Assembly: GCF_029265695.1 (NCBI RefSeq)
Contig: NZ_JAJUHW010000004.1
Coordinates: 1-64,000 of the forward strand
DNA: 64,000 bases
Direction of reading: 5' to 3'
DNA from: Gracilinema caldarium
GTDB lineage: Bacteria > Spirochaetota > Spirochaetia > Treponematales > Breznakiellaceae
Positions 51,610 through 59,610 of the stretch are shown piece by piece. Positions within the stretch are counted from its first letter, which is position 1. Every line of letters begins with the position of its first letter. The notes below the pieces were generated by a model. The model searched no databases. It was not told the origin of the DNA and saw only the letters and a list, made by a program, of their open reading frames with translations. Position numbers and translations under genes: made by a program.

Positions 51610-51921
51610 ATGTACGCACTGGTAGAATTTAAAGGCAAACAATACAAGGCTGAGAAAGGTGCTTTGTTAAAAGTGGATAGGATCGATGCTGAGGTTGGTT
51701 CCGTTGTGGATATCGACTCGGTACTCCTTGTATCCGGAGATTCGGTTTCCGTCGGCGCTCCCTATGTAAAAGGAGCCGCGGTGAAGGCGGTTGTGGAAAA
51801 TCATGGCAAGGACAAGAAAATTATTGTCTTTAAATATATGCCAAAGAAAGATTACCGCCGCAAAAAGGGTCACCGGCAGCAATATTCTTATATCCGTATC
51901 CAGGACATTGTCGGGGCCTAA
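51610..51921 (+). CDS. rplU: 50S ribosomal protein L21
   Basis: The protein has 103 residues from ATG 51610 (MYALVEFKGKQYKAEKG). VENHGKDKKIIVFKYMPKKDYRRKKGHRQ is the conserved core and C-terminus of L21. GAGGG lies about ten bases upstream. It starts the rplU-prp-rpmA cluster. Confidence 0.96.
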   Translation: MYALVEFKGKQYKAEKGALLKVDRIDAEVGSVVDIDSVLLVSGDSVSVGAPYVKGAAVKAVVENHGKDKKIIVFKYMPKKDYRRKKGHRQQYSYIRIQDIVGA

Positions 51922-51930
51922 TTAAAGCCT

Positions 51931-52266
51931 ATGATTCGCGTTGACGTCATCCTTGATACTGCAGGGATACTGAAATCCTGTGCAGTAGTGGGACACGCCA
52001 GCGCAGGGCCGCGAAACGAGGACATAGTTTGTGCCGCCGTTTCAGTCCTTTCCCGGACGGCCCTCAGGACCCTTTCCAAAACAGAGGGGGTTACTGTACG
52101 GGGAAATGCCCCTGCACGGGGTGAATTGTTTATGGAAATTGAATATGCCGCGGTCTGCAGAGACCAGGTAGCCGGAATTACAAACTTTCTGTTGGAAGGT
52201 TTGTTATCTATTTCGGAAGAGTTTTCTGAACATTGCTGTGTTCGAATACAAAGAGAGCGGAGGTAG
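51931..52266 (+). CDS. prp: Ribosomal-processing cysteine protease Prp
   Basis: The protein has 111 residues. [20 protein letters not shown] holds the catalytic pair His22 and Cys34, with the family Asp at 31. In Staphylococcus aureus Prp cuts an N-terminal extension from ribosomal protein L27. It lies between rplU and rpmA as in other bacteria. The L27 encoded next has no such extension, which leaves the substrate open. Confidence 0.88.
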   Translation: MIRVDVILDTAGILKSCAVVGHASAGPRNEDIVCAAVSVLSRTALRTLSKTEGVTVRGNAPARGELFMEIEYAAVCRDQVAGITNFLLEGLLSISEEFSEHCCVRIQRERR

Positions 52267-52270
52267 CAAT

Positions 52271-52534
52271 ATGGCTCGGAAACGGGGCGGTAGCGGTGCT
52301 AAAAACGGACGGGATTCTAATCCCCAATACCTTGGAATAAAGGCTTCTGGTGGTTCATTTGTAAAGGCTGGCTCAATAATCGTGCGTCAGCGGGGTACCA
52401 AGATACATCCTGGTGTAAATGTCGGATGCGGTTCCGATTATACCCTTTTTGCGCTGGTGGATGGCACGGTCAACTTTTCTGAACGCCGGGGCCGGAAGCT
52501 GGCAGGGGTAACGCCTGCTGGTGCAGCCGAATAA
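52271..52534 (+). CDS. rpmA: 50S ribosomal protein L27
   Basis: GGAGG is well placed before ATG 52271; 87 residues. [20 protein letters not shown] and [20 protein letters not shown] are diagnostic. The protein starts directly with MARKRGG, so there is no LQFFA-type cleavage extension. Confidence 0.97.
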   Translation: MARKRGGSGAKNGRDSNPQYLGIKASGGSFVKAGSIIVRQRGTKIHPGVNVGCGSDYTLFALVDGTVNFSERRGRKLAGVTPAGAAE

Positions 52535-52552
52535 TTTCACGGACTGGGATAG

Positions 52553-53623
<1,071 letters not shown>

Positions 53624-53628
53624 CAGCC

Positions 53629-54798
53629 TTGAACGTAGCAGTTTTGGGGGGTAGCTTTAATCCGGTTCACTATGGACATCTTGCTCTTGCAGAAACAGTG
53701 CTGAGAACACTGGACTATGATGTTGTAGTTTTTGTTCCCACTAATCAATCCCCGTTTAAAACGGGCCCTGAAGGGGCTACTTCCCGTGATAGAGTTGATA
53801 TGCTCATGGCCGCCATTTCTGGCAATCCTCGGTTCATGGTAGACGACTGTGAAATAAAACGGGGAGGGCTTTCCTATACGATTGATACCATACTCGATAT
53901 TGAACGGCGGTACCAATGCGACAAAAAAATAGGTCTTCTTCTTGGGGATGATCACCTCGGTGCTTTTCACCGTTGGAAATCCGCAGATCTGCTTGCACAA
54001 AAAGCCGATCTTCTGCTTGCAACAAGAATCAATACAGAAATAACTGATTTTCCCTATCCCTATAAGGCTATTTCCAATCCTCAAATACCGATTTCTTCGA
54101 GCCAGGTAAGATCCGCCATAAGGGAAGGCTCTGCATGGACCCATTTGGTGCCCCCTGGGGTTGCCCATATGATTCGAGACCGAGGCTTATATGCTGCGGA
54201 ATATGTCGGAAATAACGATGTTTCTGCATCTTTGATATCCCTTATTGAAGATCTAGCCCGTGCCTGGCTGCCGCAAAATAGATTCCTCCATTCAAAGAAT
54301 GTAGCTGTCTTAGCTGCTCAGCTTTGCAGGCGTTATGGGATGGATGAGAAACAAGGGTACCTTGCCGGCATAGCCCATGATATGTGCAAAGCCTGGACTC
54401 CCGATGCAATTATGAAGCTGGTCAAGCTTGATGCTTTGCCGATAAATACGGTGGAAAGTAAAAAGCCTGAATTGATGCATGGCAGGGCCGCTGCAGTCTA
54501 TTTGTATACCTATCATGGACTTGAAAACCAGTCCTTGTTACAGGCTCTGAGGATGCATACCTTCGGAGGGCCTGCAATGGAGCCTCTCGCTAAAATTGTC
54601 TATATAGCCGACAAGATCGAACCTTCGCGAATGGGAATTGATCCATCCTTACGGATTGCTTGTAGAACCGACAGTTTGCCTGTATTATTCGCAAAGGTAG
54701 TCTCTCAGACCCTGTTGTATTTAAAACAGCGGGGCAAACTACTGACAGAAGAAAGCGAAGCCATGTTAGCCGAACTGCGCCAGGAGGGGCTCCTATGA
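53629..54798 (+). CDS. NadD-YqeK fusion: nicotinate-nucleotide adenylyltransferase plus HD phosphohydrolase
   Basis: The frame opens at TTG 53629 (GGAGG about 12 bases upstream). The 389 residues split in two. Residues 1-190 are NadD (VLGGSFNPVHYGHLALAE, ISSSQVRSAIREG). Residues about 200-389 are YqeK (HSKNVAVLAAQLCRRYGMDE, AGIAHDMCKAW, and HD motif), which cuts Ap4A in other bacteria. Fusion links NAD synthesis and dinucleotide removal in one chain. It overlaps the LCP gene by four bases. Confidence 0.92.
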   Translation: MNVAVLGGSFNPVHYGHLALAETVLRTLDYDVVVFVPTNQSPFKTGPEGATSRDRVDMLMAAISGNPRFMVDDCEIKRGGLSYTIDTILDIERRYQCDKKIGLLLGDDHLGAFHRWKSADLLAQKADLLLATRINTEITDFPYPYKAISNPQIPISSSQVRSAIREGSAWTHLVPPGVAHMIRDRGLYAAEYVGNNDVSASLISLIEDLARAWLPQNRFLHSKNVAVLAAQLCRRYGMDEKQGYLAGIAHDMCKAWTPDAIMKLVKLDALPINTVESKKPELMHGRAAAVYLYTYHGLENQSLLQALRMHTFGGPAMEPLAKIVYIADKIEPSRMGIDPSLRIACRTDSLPVLFAKVVSQTLLYLKQRGKLLTEESEAMLAELRQEGLL

Positions 54799-56000
54799 AA
54801 CGGCTCAGTTTTGATTCAATTTTTATGTTATTGCTGCTTATAGTATTAATTCTTATAAGCGGCGGAGTTGGCATTTATCTTTTCAGCAGAACCGATCCGC
54901 TGGAAGAAATACTAAGCGATGAAAAGGTGCTGAACGTTCTGCTTAATCTAGAGCAGGACCGTAAGGTTATTGGTTCCTATGTTATATTATATTATCCGCC
55001 TACTAGACGGGCTGCAGTATTCGATGTACCGATAGAGACGGGGCTAATTATAAAATCCCTAAATCGTGTAGATCGAATAGACACATTATATAAGGGCTCA
55101 GAAAGCACTGAATATACCAAGGAGATTGAAAATCTTCTGGGGTTGCGGATCCCCTTTACGGTTACTCTGACCTTAGATCATCTTGAAAAACTTGTTGACC
55201 TGGTAGATGGAATTTCGCTCTTTATTCCTGAACCGCTTGAACAATATAATCCGCAAAAACCCGTTTTGTTGCCTTCAGGTTTTGTTAAACTAGATGGAAG
55301 CAAAGCCATTGCATATGCCACTTATACATTGGACAAGGATGCTATCGAAATAGAATCGGATACGCTACGAAAACAAAAGCTTATTCAGTCCTTACTGACC
55401 AGCCTTAACGAAAAGCGGGTATTACTGAAAGATCCTGCGGCTCAAAAAATATTGACATCCCTTATAACTACCAGATTGGATACAGAGTCTACCCTGCGCA
55501 TTTTTAGGGAGCTTACCAATCTGGATGTCCAAAAATTCTCGATTCAACAGATTGGGGGCAATGTAAAACAGGTATCTGGGAAAAAGTTGTTGTTCCCATT
55601 CTATGATGGGGTTCTTGCCCAAGAAATAGTAAAGCAAACAATCTCGGGGCTGGTACGCCAGGGCGAAGGAGAAATTCCTGACCGGGTCTTTACGGTAGAG
55701 GTCCTCAATGGAACCCCAACCATAGGTCTTGCTCGCAATACGGCAGAGCTGCTTAAGGGCTTTGGGTATGATGTGCTATCCTATGGCAATGCAGAGCGGA
55801 GTGATTATGAAAAGACCCAGATTATTAGCCGCTCAAGATACCCTGAAGTCGCACAAGCGTTGGGCAGTGTTTTGAAATGTAAAGTAATTATCACTGAGAA
55901 TGACACTGAAAGCCAAAATCTTTCTCAGGATATGAATTATAAAGCTGATTTTACACTTATTATAGGGAAGGACTTTAATGGTAGATATGTTATCAACTAA
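54795..56000 (+). CDS. LytR-CpsA-Psr (LCP) family protein
   Basis: The protein has 401 residues. A membrane anchor (about 9-30) is followed by an LCP domain (VILYYPPTRRAAVFDVPIE, YTKEIENLLGLRIPFTVTLT, LVDGISLFIPE, RKQKLIQSLLTSL) and a C-terminal LytR_C-like domain (FTVEVLNGTPTIGLARNTAE). LCP proteins transfer lipid-linked glycopolymers to the cell wall. What they attach in a spirochaete is unknown. The start overlaps nadD-yqeK (ATGA); the end overlaps rsfS by 23 bases. Confidence 0.85.
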   Translation: MKRLSFDSIFMLLLLIVLILISGGVGIYLFSRTDPLEEILSDEKVLNVLLNLEQDRKVIGSYVILYYPPTRRAAVFDVPIETGLIIKSLNRVDRIDTLYKGSESTEYTKEIENLLGLRIPFTVTLTLDHLEKLVDLVDGISLFIPEPLEQYNPQKPVLLPSGFVKLDGSKAIAYATYTLDKDAIEIESDTLRKQKLIQSLLTSLNEKRVLLKDPAAQKILTSLITTRLDTESTLRIFRELTNLDVQKFSIQQIGGNVKQVSGKKLLFPFYDGVLAQEIVKQTISGLVRQGEGEIPDRVFTVEVLNGTPTIGLARNTAELLKGFGYDVLSYGNAERSDYEKTQIISRSRYPEVAQALGSVLKCKVIITENDTESQNLSQDMNYKADFTLIIGKDFNGRYVIN

Positions 56001-56349
56001 ACAATTGGATCTGGCGAAAAAGCTCGCCTCTCTTATTGCAGATCATAAGGGGCAGCACGTGGTGGTTTTAGATCTTCGTGGGCTCCATACATGGACGGAT
56101 TTTTTTATTATCAGCACGGTAACCAGCAGTACTCATCAGCAGGGTTTGCAGCGGCATATTAAGGAATTTGCTCAATCTGAACAAGTCGAAATTCTTAGGC
56201 GCCAAAGGAAGGCCCCTGCTGATGACGAGTGGAACCTGATAGATTTGGGTTTTATTGTAGTGCATCTGATGACTGAAAAAGCTCGATCCTTTTATGATCT
56301 TGAACGGCTCTGGAGTGAGGCTCCGGTGCTCTGGAAATCAGAAAACTAG
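55978..56349 (+). CDS. rsfS: Ribosomal silencing factor RsfS
   Basis: The protein has 123 residues. VVLDLRGLHTWTDFFIISTV, HQQGLQRHIKEFA and WNLIDLGFIVVHLMTEKARS are the RsfS/Iojap signature. AAGGA precedes ATG 55978 by five bases, inside the LCP gene. It binds L14 and blocks subunit joining when nutrients are short. It ends the cluster; a strong terminator follows. Confidence 0.94.
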   Translation: MVDMLSTKQLDLAKKLASLIADHKGQHVVVLDLRGLHTWTDFFIISTVTSSTHQQGLQRHIKEFAQSEQVEILRRQRKAPADDEWNLIDLGFIVVHLMTEKARSFYDLERLWSEAPVLWKSEN

Positions 56350-56360
56350 TACAAGTGATA

Positions 56361-56401
56361 AAAAAAGACTGCCAACACTCGCTGGCAGTCTTTTTTTTTT
56401 T
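56361..56401. terminator. Strong terminator after rsfS
   Basis: AAAAAAGACTGCCA (56361-56374) pairs with TGGCAGTCTTTTTT (56383-56396), loop of eight, followed by more T. The A-rich 5' side makes it usable from both directions for the convergent genes. Confidence 0.95.
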
Positions 56402-56440
56402 GAGGAGTCTAATACCCCAACGGTACTAGTAGTAAGCTAA

Positions 56441-56746
56441 TTACTCGTCAAAATCATCATAGTCGACATCGTCGTCGTAATCGTAGTCCTCGTCTTCGTC
56501 GTCGAAATCTTCATCTTCATCATCGAAATCGTCGTCGAAGTCATCGTCGAAGTCGTCATCTTCATCATCGAAGTCGTCATCTTCGTCGAGGTCGTCAAAA
56601 TCTTCGTCTTCTCCCTCGTCTTCGAAGTCATCATCAAAATCATCATCGAAGACAGCCATGGGGAAGGGAAGTCCGTCGTTCTGCTCAAGGGTCAGGGGGA
56701 CCAGGCTGAGCATATCATCATTATTGATGGTCTCGTAAGGAACCAT
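56441..56746 (-). CDS. Hyperacidic Asp/Glu-rich small protein
   Basis: The ATG at 56746 has GGAG six bases upstream; ATG 56758 is the alternative. The product is about 101 residues. The first 33 residues are ordinary (MVPYETINNDDMLSLVPLTL), then about 65 residues are almost only Asp, Glu, Phe and Tyr (DDDFDDDFEDEG, DDLDEDDDFDDED). The DNA there is a run of imperfect GAC/GAT/GAA codon repeats. No family is recognised. It may be a nucleic-acid mimic, a metal-binding tail, or a chaperone-like tail (all inference). It is convergent with rsfS and upstream of nothing on its strand. Confidence 0.7.
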   Translation of the reverse strand: MVPYETINNDDMLSLVPLTLEQNDGLPFPMAVFDDDFDDDFEDEGEDEDFDDLDEDDDFDDEDDDFDDDFDDDFDDEDEDFDDEDEDYDYDDDVDYDDFDE

Positions 56747-56817
56747 AGCATACTCCATACATAACTGATATTACCCTTGAAACATAAGGGAGAGATTGAC
56801 TATCTGTCAACAGGTAT

Positions 56818-57327
56818 TTATATCAATTTGCTATTTTTAATGGCAAAAATGCAAGTAAAATATCCAAAATCACCAGAAACATCAAAACAGTAGTCTTTGT
56901 CAGACTCGGGGAGCATGGCTTGCACTCCAGAACCGCTTAAGATTATAGGAGGGGTTATCATGCAGTCAACTCCCTTTTGAGATAAAAGGTTTACAAAAGC
57001 TCCTCCAATCTGATTTGACAACTCAGCAATGGCTTCTTTATTGAACTGATGACTTTGTTCTGCATCCATGCCAAGATGAGAGACAAGCTGTGAAACAAAA
57101 GAATCGGAAATGGTAGGTGGAAACGCTAATATCAATTGGCCCTTAAGTGTTCCAACAAGACCAATCAGCGCGAGAATATCATTCTTTCCCACATTTTGGG
57201 CGGCCTTGTGCCTATCTGCTTCTTTAACAGCCTTTTGGCCCTGTTCAATGACGATATTAGAAAAACCGATTTCCATGAAAATGTCTTTACATGCTTTCAT
57301 CAATAAAGCGTTTATTTGTGTATCCAC
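56818..57327 (-). CDS. cheX: CheX-family chemotaxis phosphatase
   Basis: The frame opens at GTG 57327; 169 residues. AIAELSNQIGGAFVNLLSQKG carries the ExxN-type catalytic motif, and VGTLKGQLILAFPP matches the CheC/CheX/FliY fold. CheX dephosphorylates CheY-P and is the chemotaxis phosphatase of spirochaetes. No other che gene is in the window. No Shine-Dalgarno; see the promoter at 57334-57362. Confidence 0.88.
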   Translation of the reverse strand: MDTQINALLMKACKDIFMEIGFSNIVIEQGQKAVKEADRHKAAQNVGKNDILALIGLVGTLKGQLILAFPPTISDSFVSQLVSHLGMDAEQSHQFNKEAIAELSNQIGGAFVNLLSQKGVDCMITPPIILSGSGVQAMLPESDKDYCFDVSGDFGYFTCIFAIKNSKLI

Positions 57328-57362
57328 AGAATGAGTATAGATATACTTGGCTCAGTCGTCAA
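57328..57362 (-). promoter_or_regulatory. Promoter placing transcription start at the cheX GTG
   Basis: On the minus strand TTGACG (57362-57357), 17 bases, TATACT (57339-57334), then six bases (CATTCT) to the GTG. This is the clearest leaderless arrangement in the window. Confidence 0.7.
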
Positions 57363-57421
57363 TAAAATGAAGTATTTACGCTCATTTCATTAGTGAAAGA
57401 CTTTTGCAATTGGCATAGGTC

Positions 57422-57449
57422 TTTACAAAAAAAAGTTTTTAAGTATAAT
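57422..57449 (+). promoter_or_regulatory. Promoter of ispE
   Basis: TTTACA (57422-57427), 16 bases, TATAAT (57444-57449). The predicted start (about 57456) lies after ATG 57453 and before ATG 57462. Confidence 0.7.
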
Positions 57450-57461
57450 AGGATGCCGATC

Positions 57462-58469
57462 ATGAGAGGTGGATTACGAGTTGCGGCACCTTGCAAAATC
57501 AACCTCCATCTCGGTGTTTTTGATCGCAGATCCGATGGATATCATCCAATAGAAAGCATTTTTCAGCTTCTTGAATTTGGTGATGTCCTATGGATTGATT
57601 CTTTGAAAAAAAGCTCTGGTATTGAACTGTGTGTTGAGGGACCTGTCTCTTTGAACAGTTCCGTGCCGCCGGAGCAAAATATAGCATATAAAGCGGTTCG
57701 CTTGTTTCAAAGCGCGTCTGGTGACGATTCTGGCTGGTATATATGCCTAGAAAAGCGTGTTCCTCTTGGAGCTGGTTTGGGAGGAGGTTCTTCCGATGCC
57801 GCTGCGGTCCTTTTAGCGCTTAACCAGCTGACAGGTTATCCGCTTTCTAGGCAGCAATTAGAGAATTTGGCTGCAAAACTGGGAAGTGATGTTCCTTTTT
57901 TTATTAAGTGCGGCATCACAGAAACCACCGACTATAGCGCAGCTAATGCCAGTACGGTGAACACCGGTACGACTAACGCCGGTACGGCGTACGCTGGTAC
58001 AGCGTACGTAACCGGCCGGGGTGAACAAATCGAACTGATCGATGTCCTTGCTCCCTGGTGTGTTGTGCTGGTTAATCCAGCCTTGCATAGCAGCACTCCG
58101 GAGGCTTTTGCTATGCTGGATACGTTCCGTCAGAAGAGTGGAGCCTATCCAAAGCCGCTTATTGGTAGGGACCGGTTAGTGCGAATGTTAGAAACGCATC
58201 CCGCTTCATGGACCTTTTATAATGATTTTTTAGAAGTGTTCATGGAAATTGGAAGACCGGAGATGCAGCAAAGTTATTCTGCAATTCTTCGGGATTTAAA
58301 AGCCCTTGGAGCTGATTTTGTGAATTTGTCGGGCTCTGGTTCTACCTGTTATGGGGTTTTTTCAGCTGTCGAGAGCGCAAAAACAGCTTATAAAACGCTT
58401 TTGAATCGCTGGCCCTTTGTAGAATTAACGTTTCCCCTTGCGCGCAGAGGTAATGCAGTAGTACAATAA
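57462..58469 (+). CDS. ispE: 4-diphosphocytidyl-2-C-methyl-D-erythritol kinase
   Basis: The start at 57462 (MRGGLRVAAPCKINLHLGV) is chosen because the promoter's predicted start falls after ATG 57453; 335 residues. PLGAGLGGGSSDAAAVL is the GHMP ATP loop, and the C-terminal NLSGSGSTCYGVF is also typical. It acts in the MEP isoprenoid pathway. A stretch of about 30 residues (about 160-190) is inserted after DVPFFIKCG, made by a 15-bp tandem repeat. Confidence 0.93.
   Translation: MRGGLRVAAPCKINLHLGVFDRRSDGYHPIESIFQLLEFGDVLWIDSLKKSSGIELCVEGPVSLNSSVPPEQNIAYKAVRLFQSASGDDSGWYICLEKRVPLGAGLGGGSSDAAAVLLALNQLTGYPLSRQQLENLAAKLGSDVPFFIKCGITETTDYSAANASTVNTGTTNAGTAYAGTAYVTGRGEQIELIDVLAPWCVVLVNPALHSSTPEAFAMLDTFRQKSGAYPKPLIGRDRLVRMLETHPASWTFYNDFLEVFMEIGRPEMQQSYSAILRDLKALGADFVNLSGSGSTCYGVFSAVESAKTAYKTLLNRWPFVELTFPLARRGNAVVQ
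57945..58004 (+). repeat. 15-bp tandem repeat (four units) inside ispE
   Basis: Four adjacent 15-base units (57945, 57960, 57975, 57990) follow the pattern AACGCCGGTACGGCG and encode NASTV-NTGTT-NAGTA-YAGTA. They are in frame, so copy-number change would add or remove five residues. Confidence 0.9.
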
Positions 58470-58509
58470 GGTGTACAACTATACCTGGGCCGAAAAAGAG
58501 GAGAGCGTC

Positions 58510-58791
58510 ATGGAGATCACCGACATCAGGATTCGCAAGGTGGCCGGAGAGGGAAAGCTTAAGGCATACGTGACGGTTACATTTGACGACTGCTTTGTTG
58601 TTCATAATGTAAAAATTATCGAAGGCAAAAGCGGTGTTTTTATCGCCATGCCAAGCAGGAAAACCCGTTCCGGAGAATACAAGGATGTCGCCCATCCAAT
58701 CCATCCGGAATTTAGGGCAGAACTGCAAAAGAAAATCCTGGATGTATACGATTCCGGAAATGTTCAGGATGATCCAACGGTAGAATTGTAA
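58510..58791 (+). CDS. spoVG: SpoVG RNA/DNA-binding regulator
   Basis: GAGGAG before ATG 58510 decides the start; 93 residues. MEITDIRIRKVAGEGKLKAY and GVFIAMPSRKTRSGEYKDVA are diagnostic. SpoVG homologues bind nucleic acids and, in Borrelia, act as a regulator. The tRNA-Gln gene begins seven bases after its stop. Confidence 0.96.
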   Translation: MEITDIRIRKVAGEGKLKAYVTVTFDDCFVVHNVKIIEGKSGVFIAMPSRKTRSGEYKDVAHPIHPEFRAELQKKILDVYDSGNVQDDPTVEL

Positions 58792-58797
58792 TTTTTT

Positions 58798-58869
58798 TGG
58801 GACGTCGGCAAGTGGTAAGCCACCGGGTTTTGGCTCCGGCATTCGCAGGTTCGAGTCCTGCCGTCCCAG
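58798..58869 (+). tRNA. tRNA-Gln (TTG)
   Basis: Acceptor TGGGACG/CGTCCCA, D stem GGC/GCC, anticodon stem CCGGG/TCCGG with loop TTTTGGC, T arm GCAGG-TTCGAGT-CCTGC. It lies between spoVG and rplY with no separate terminator. Confidence 0.96.
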
Positions 58870-58917
58870 TTAGGTGCATAAATATTTTGAAAGCGCGGTC
58901 AGGGAAGGAGTTATATA

Positions 58918-59529
58918 ATGGATCACGTTGTTTTTACTGCTCAGAAAAGAGCTACCACTGGGTCTGCTGAGGCTGCCCGTTTACGACGCAGCGGTAAAAT
59001 TCCTGCGGTAGTATACGGAAGGTCGGGAAAGGCCTTTTCGATTGTTTTGGATGCCCTTGAGTTCGGAAGAAAAGTAAAGGGTATTTCTGAAAGTACCCTC
59101 CTCAATCTTAGCATCGATGGAGCAGAGCATGAAGTCTTTATTAAAGATACCCAACGGGATATCTTTAAAGGGACCTTCCTTCACGTCGATTTTTATGAGG
59201 TCGAAAAAGGAAAAGCCCTGCACGCAAAGGTTCCTGTACATGTGGTAGGAACAGCCCAGGGTGTTCGTGAAGGCGGTGTTTTGGAAGCTCCGCTGCATGA
59301 ATTGGAAGTTGAGTGTCTTCCGAAAGATCTGCCTGAACATATCGATGTAGATGTATCCAATCTGAAGGGTAATCAGTCTATTCATGTTCGGGATCTTAAG
59401 TTGGCTTCCGGTATTAAGATTTTAACAAGCCCCGATCAGGTAGTAGCGCTGGTCAAGTTTTCCAAAGCAGAAGCAGCCGCTGAATCTGCTGCTGAAGCTG
59501 CCCCTGCGGCAGAAGCCCCTAAGGCATAG
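58918..59529 (+). CDS. rplY: 50S ribosomal protein L25/general stress protein Ctc
   Basis: The protein has 203 residues. LRRSGKIPAVVYGRSGKAF opens the L25 domain, and the CTC-type beta domain (HAKVPVHVVGTAQGVREGGV) follows. The last 20 residues are Ala/Glu-rich. GGAAGGAG precedes the ATG. It binds 5S rRNA. Confidence 0.96.
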   Translation: MDHVVFTAQKRATTGSAEAARLRRSGKIPAVVYGRSGKAFSIVLDALEFGRKVKGISESTLLNLSIDGAEHEVFIKDTQRDIFKGTFLHVDFYEVEKGKALHAKVPVHVVGTAQGVREGGVLEAPLHELEVECLPKDLPEHIDVDVSNLKGNQSIHVRDLKLASGIKILTSPDQVVALVKFSKAEAAAESAAEAAPAAEAPKA

Positions 59530-59549
59530 GTTTCTTGCTTCCGATGAAG

Positions 59550-59597
59550 GCCGGATAGGACAGGTATTGGCCTGTCTCTGTTCCGGCTTTTTTGTTT
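59550..59597 (+). terminator. Rho-independent terminator after rplY
   Basis: GCCGGA (59550-59555) with TCCGGC (59582-59587), inner stem GACAGG/CCTGTC, followed by six T and GTTTTT. Confidence 0.9.
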
Positions 59598-59610
59598 TTA
59601 TGGAAAGAAT

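Noticed and set aside
52238-52270. Longer L27 start giving an N-terminal extension
   Set aside because: The extra residues ([11 protein letters not shown]) lack the LQFFA-type cleavage motif, and GGAGG clearly serves the later ATG.
56437-56688. Met/Thr/Ser-rich alternative frame of the acidic-protein region
   Set aside because: It is the frame-shifted reading of GAN codon repeats; the Asp/Glu frame has the ribosome site.
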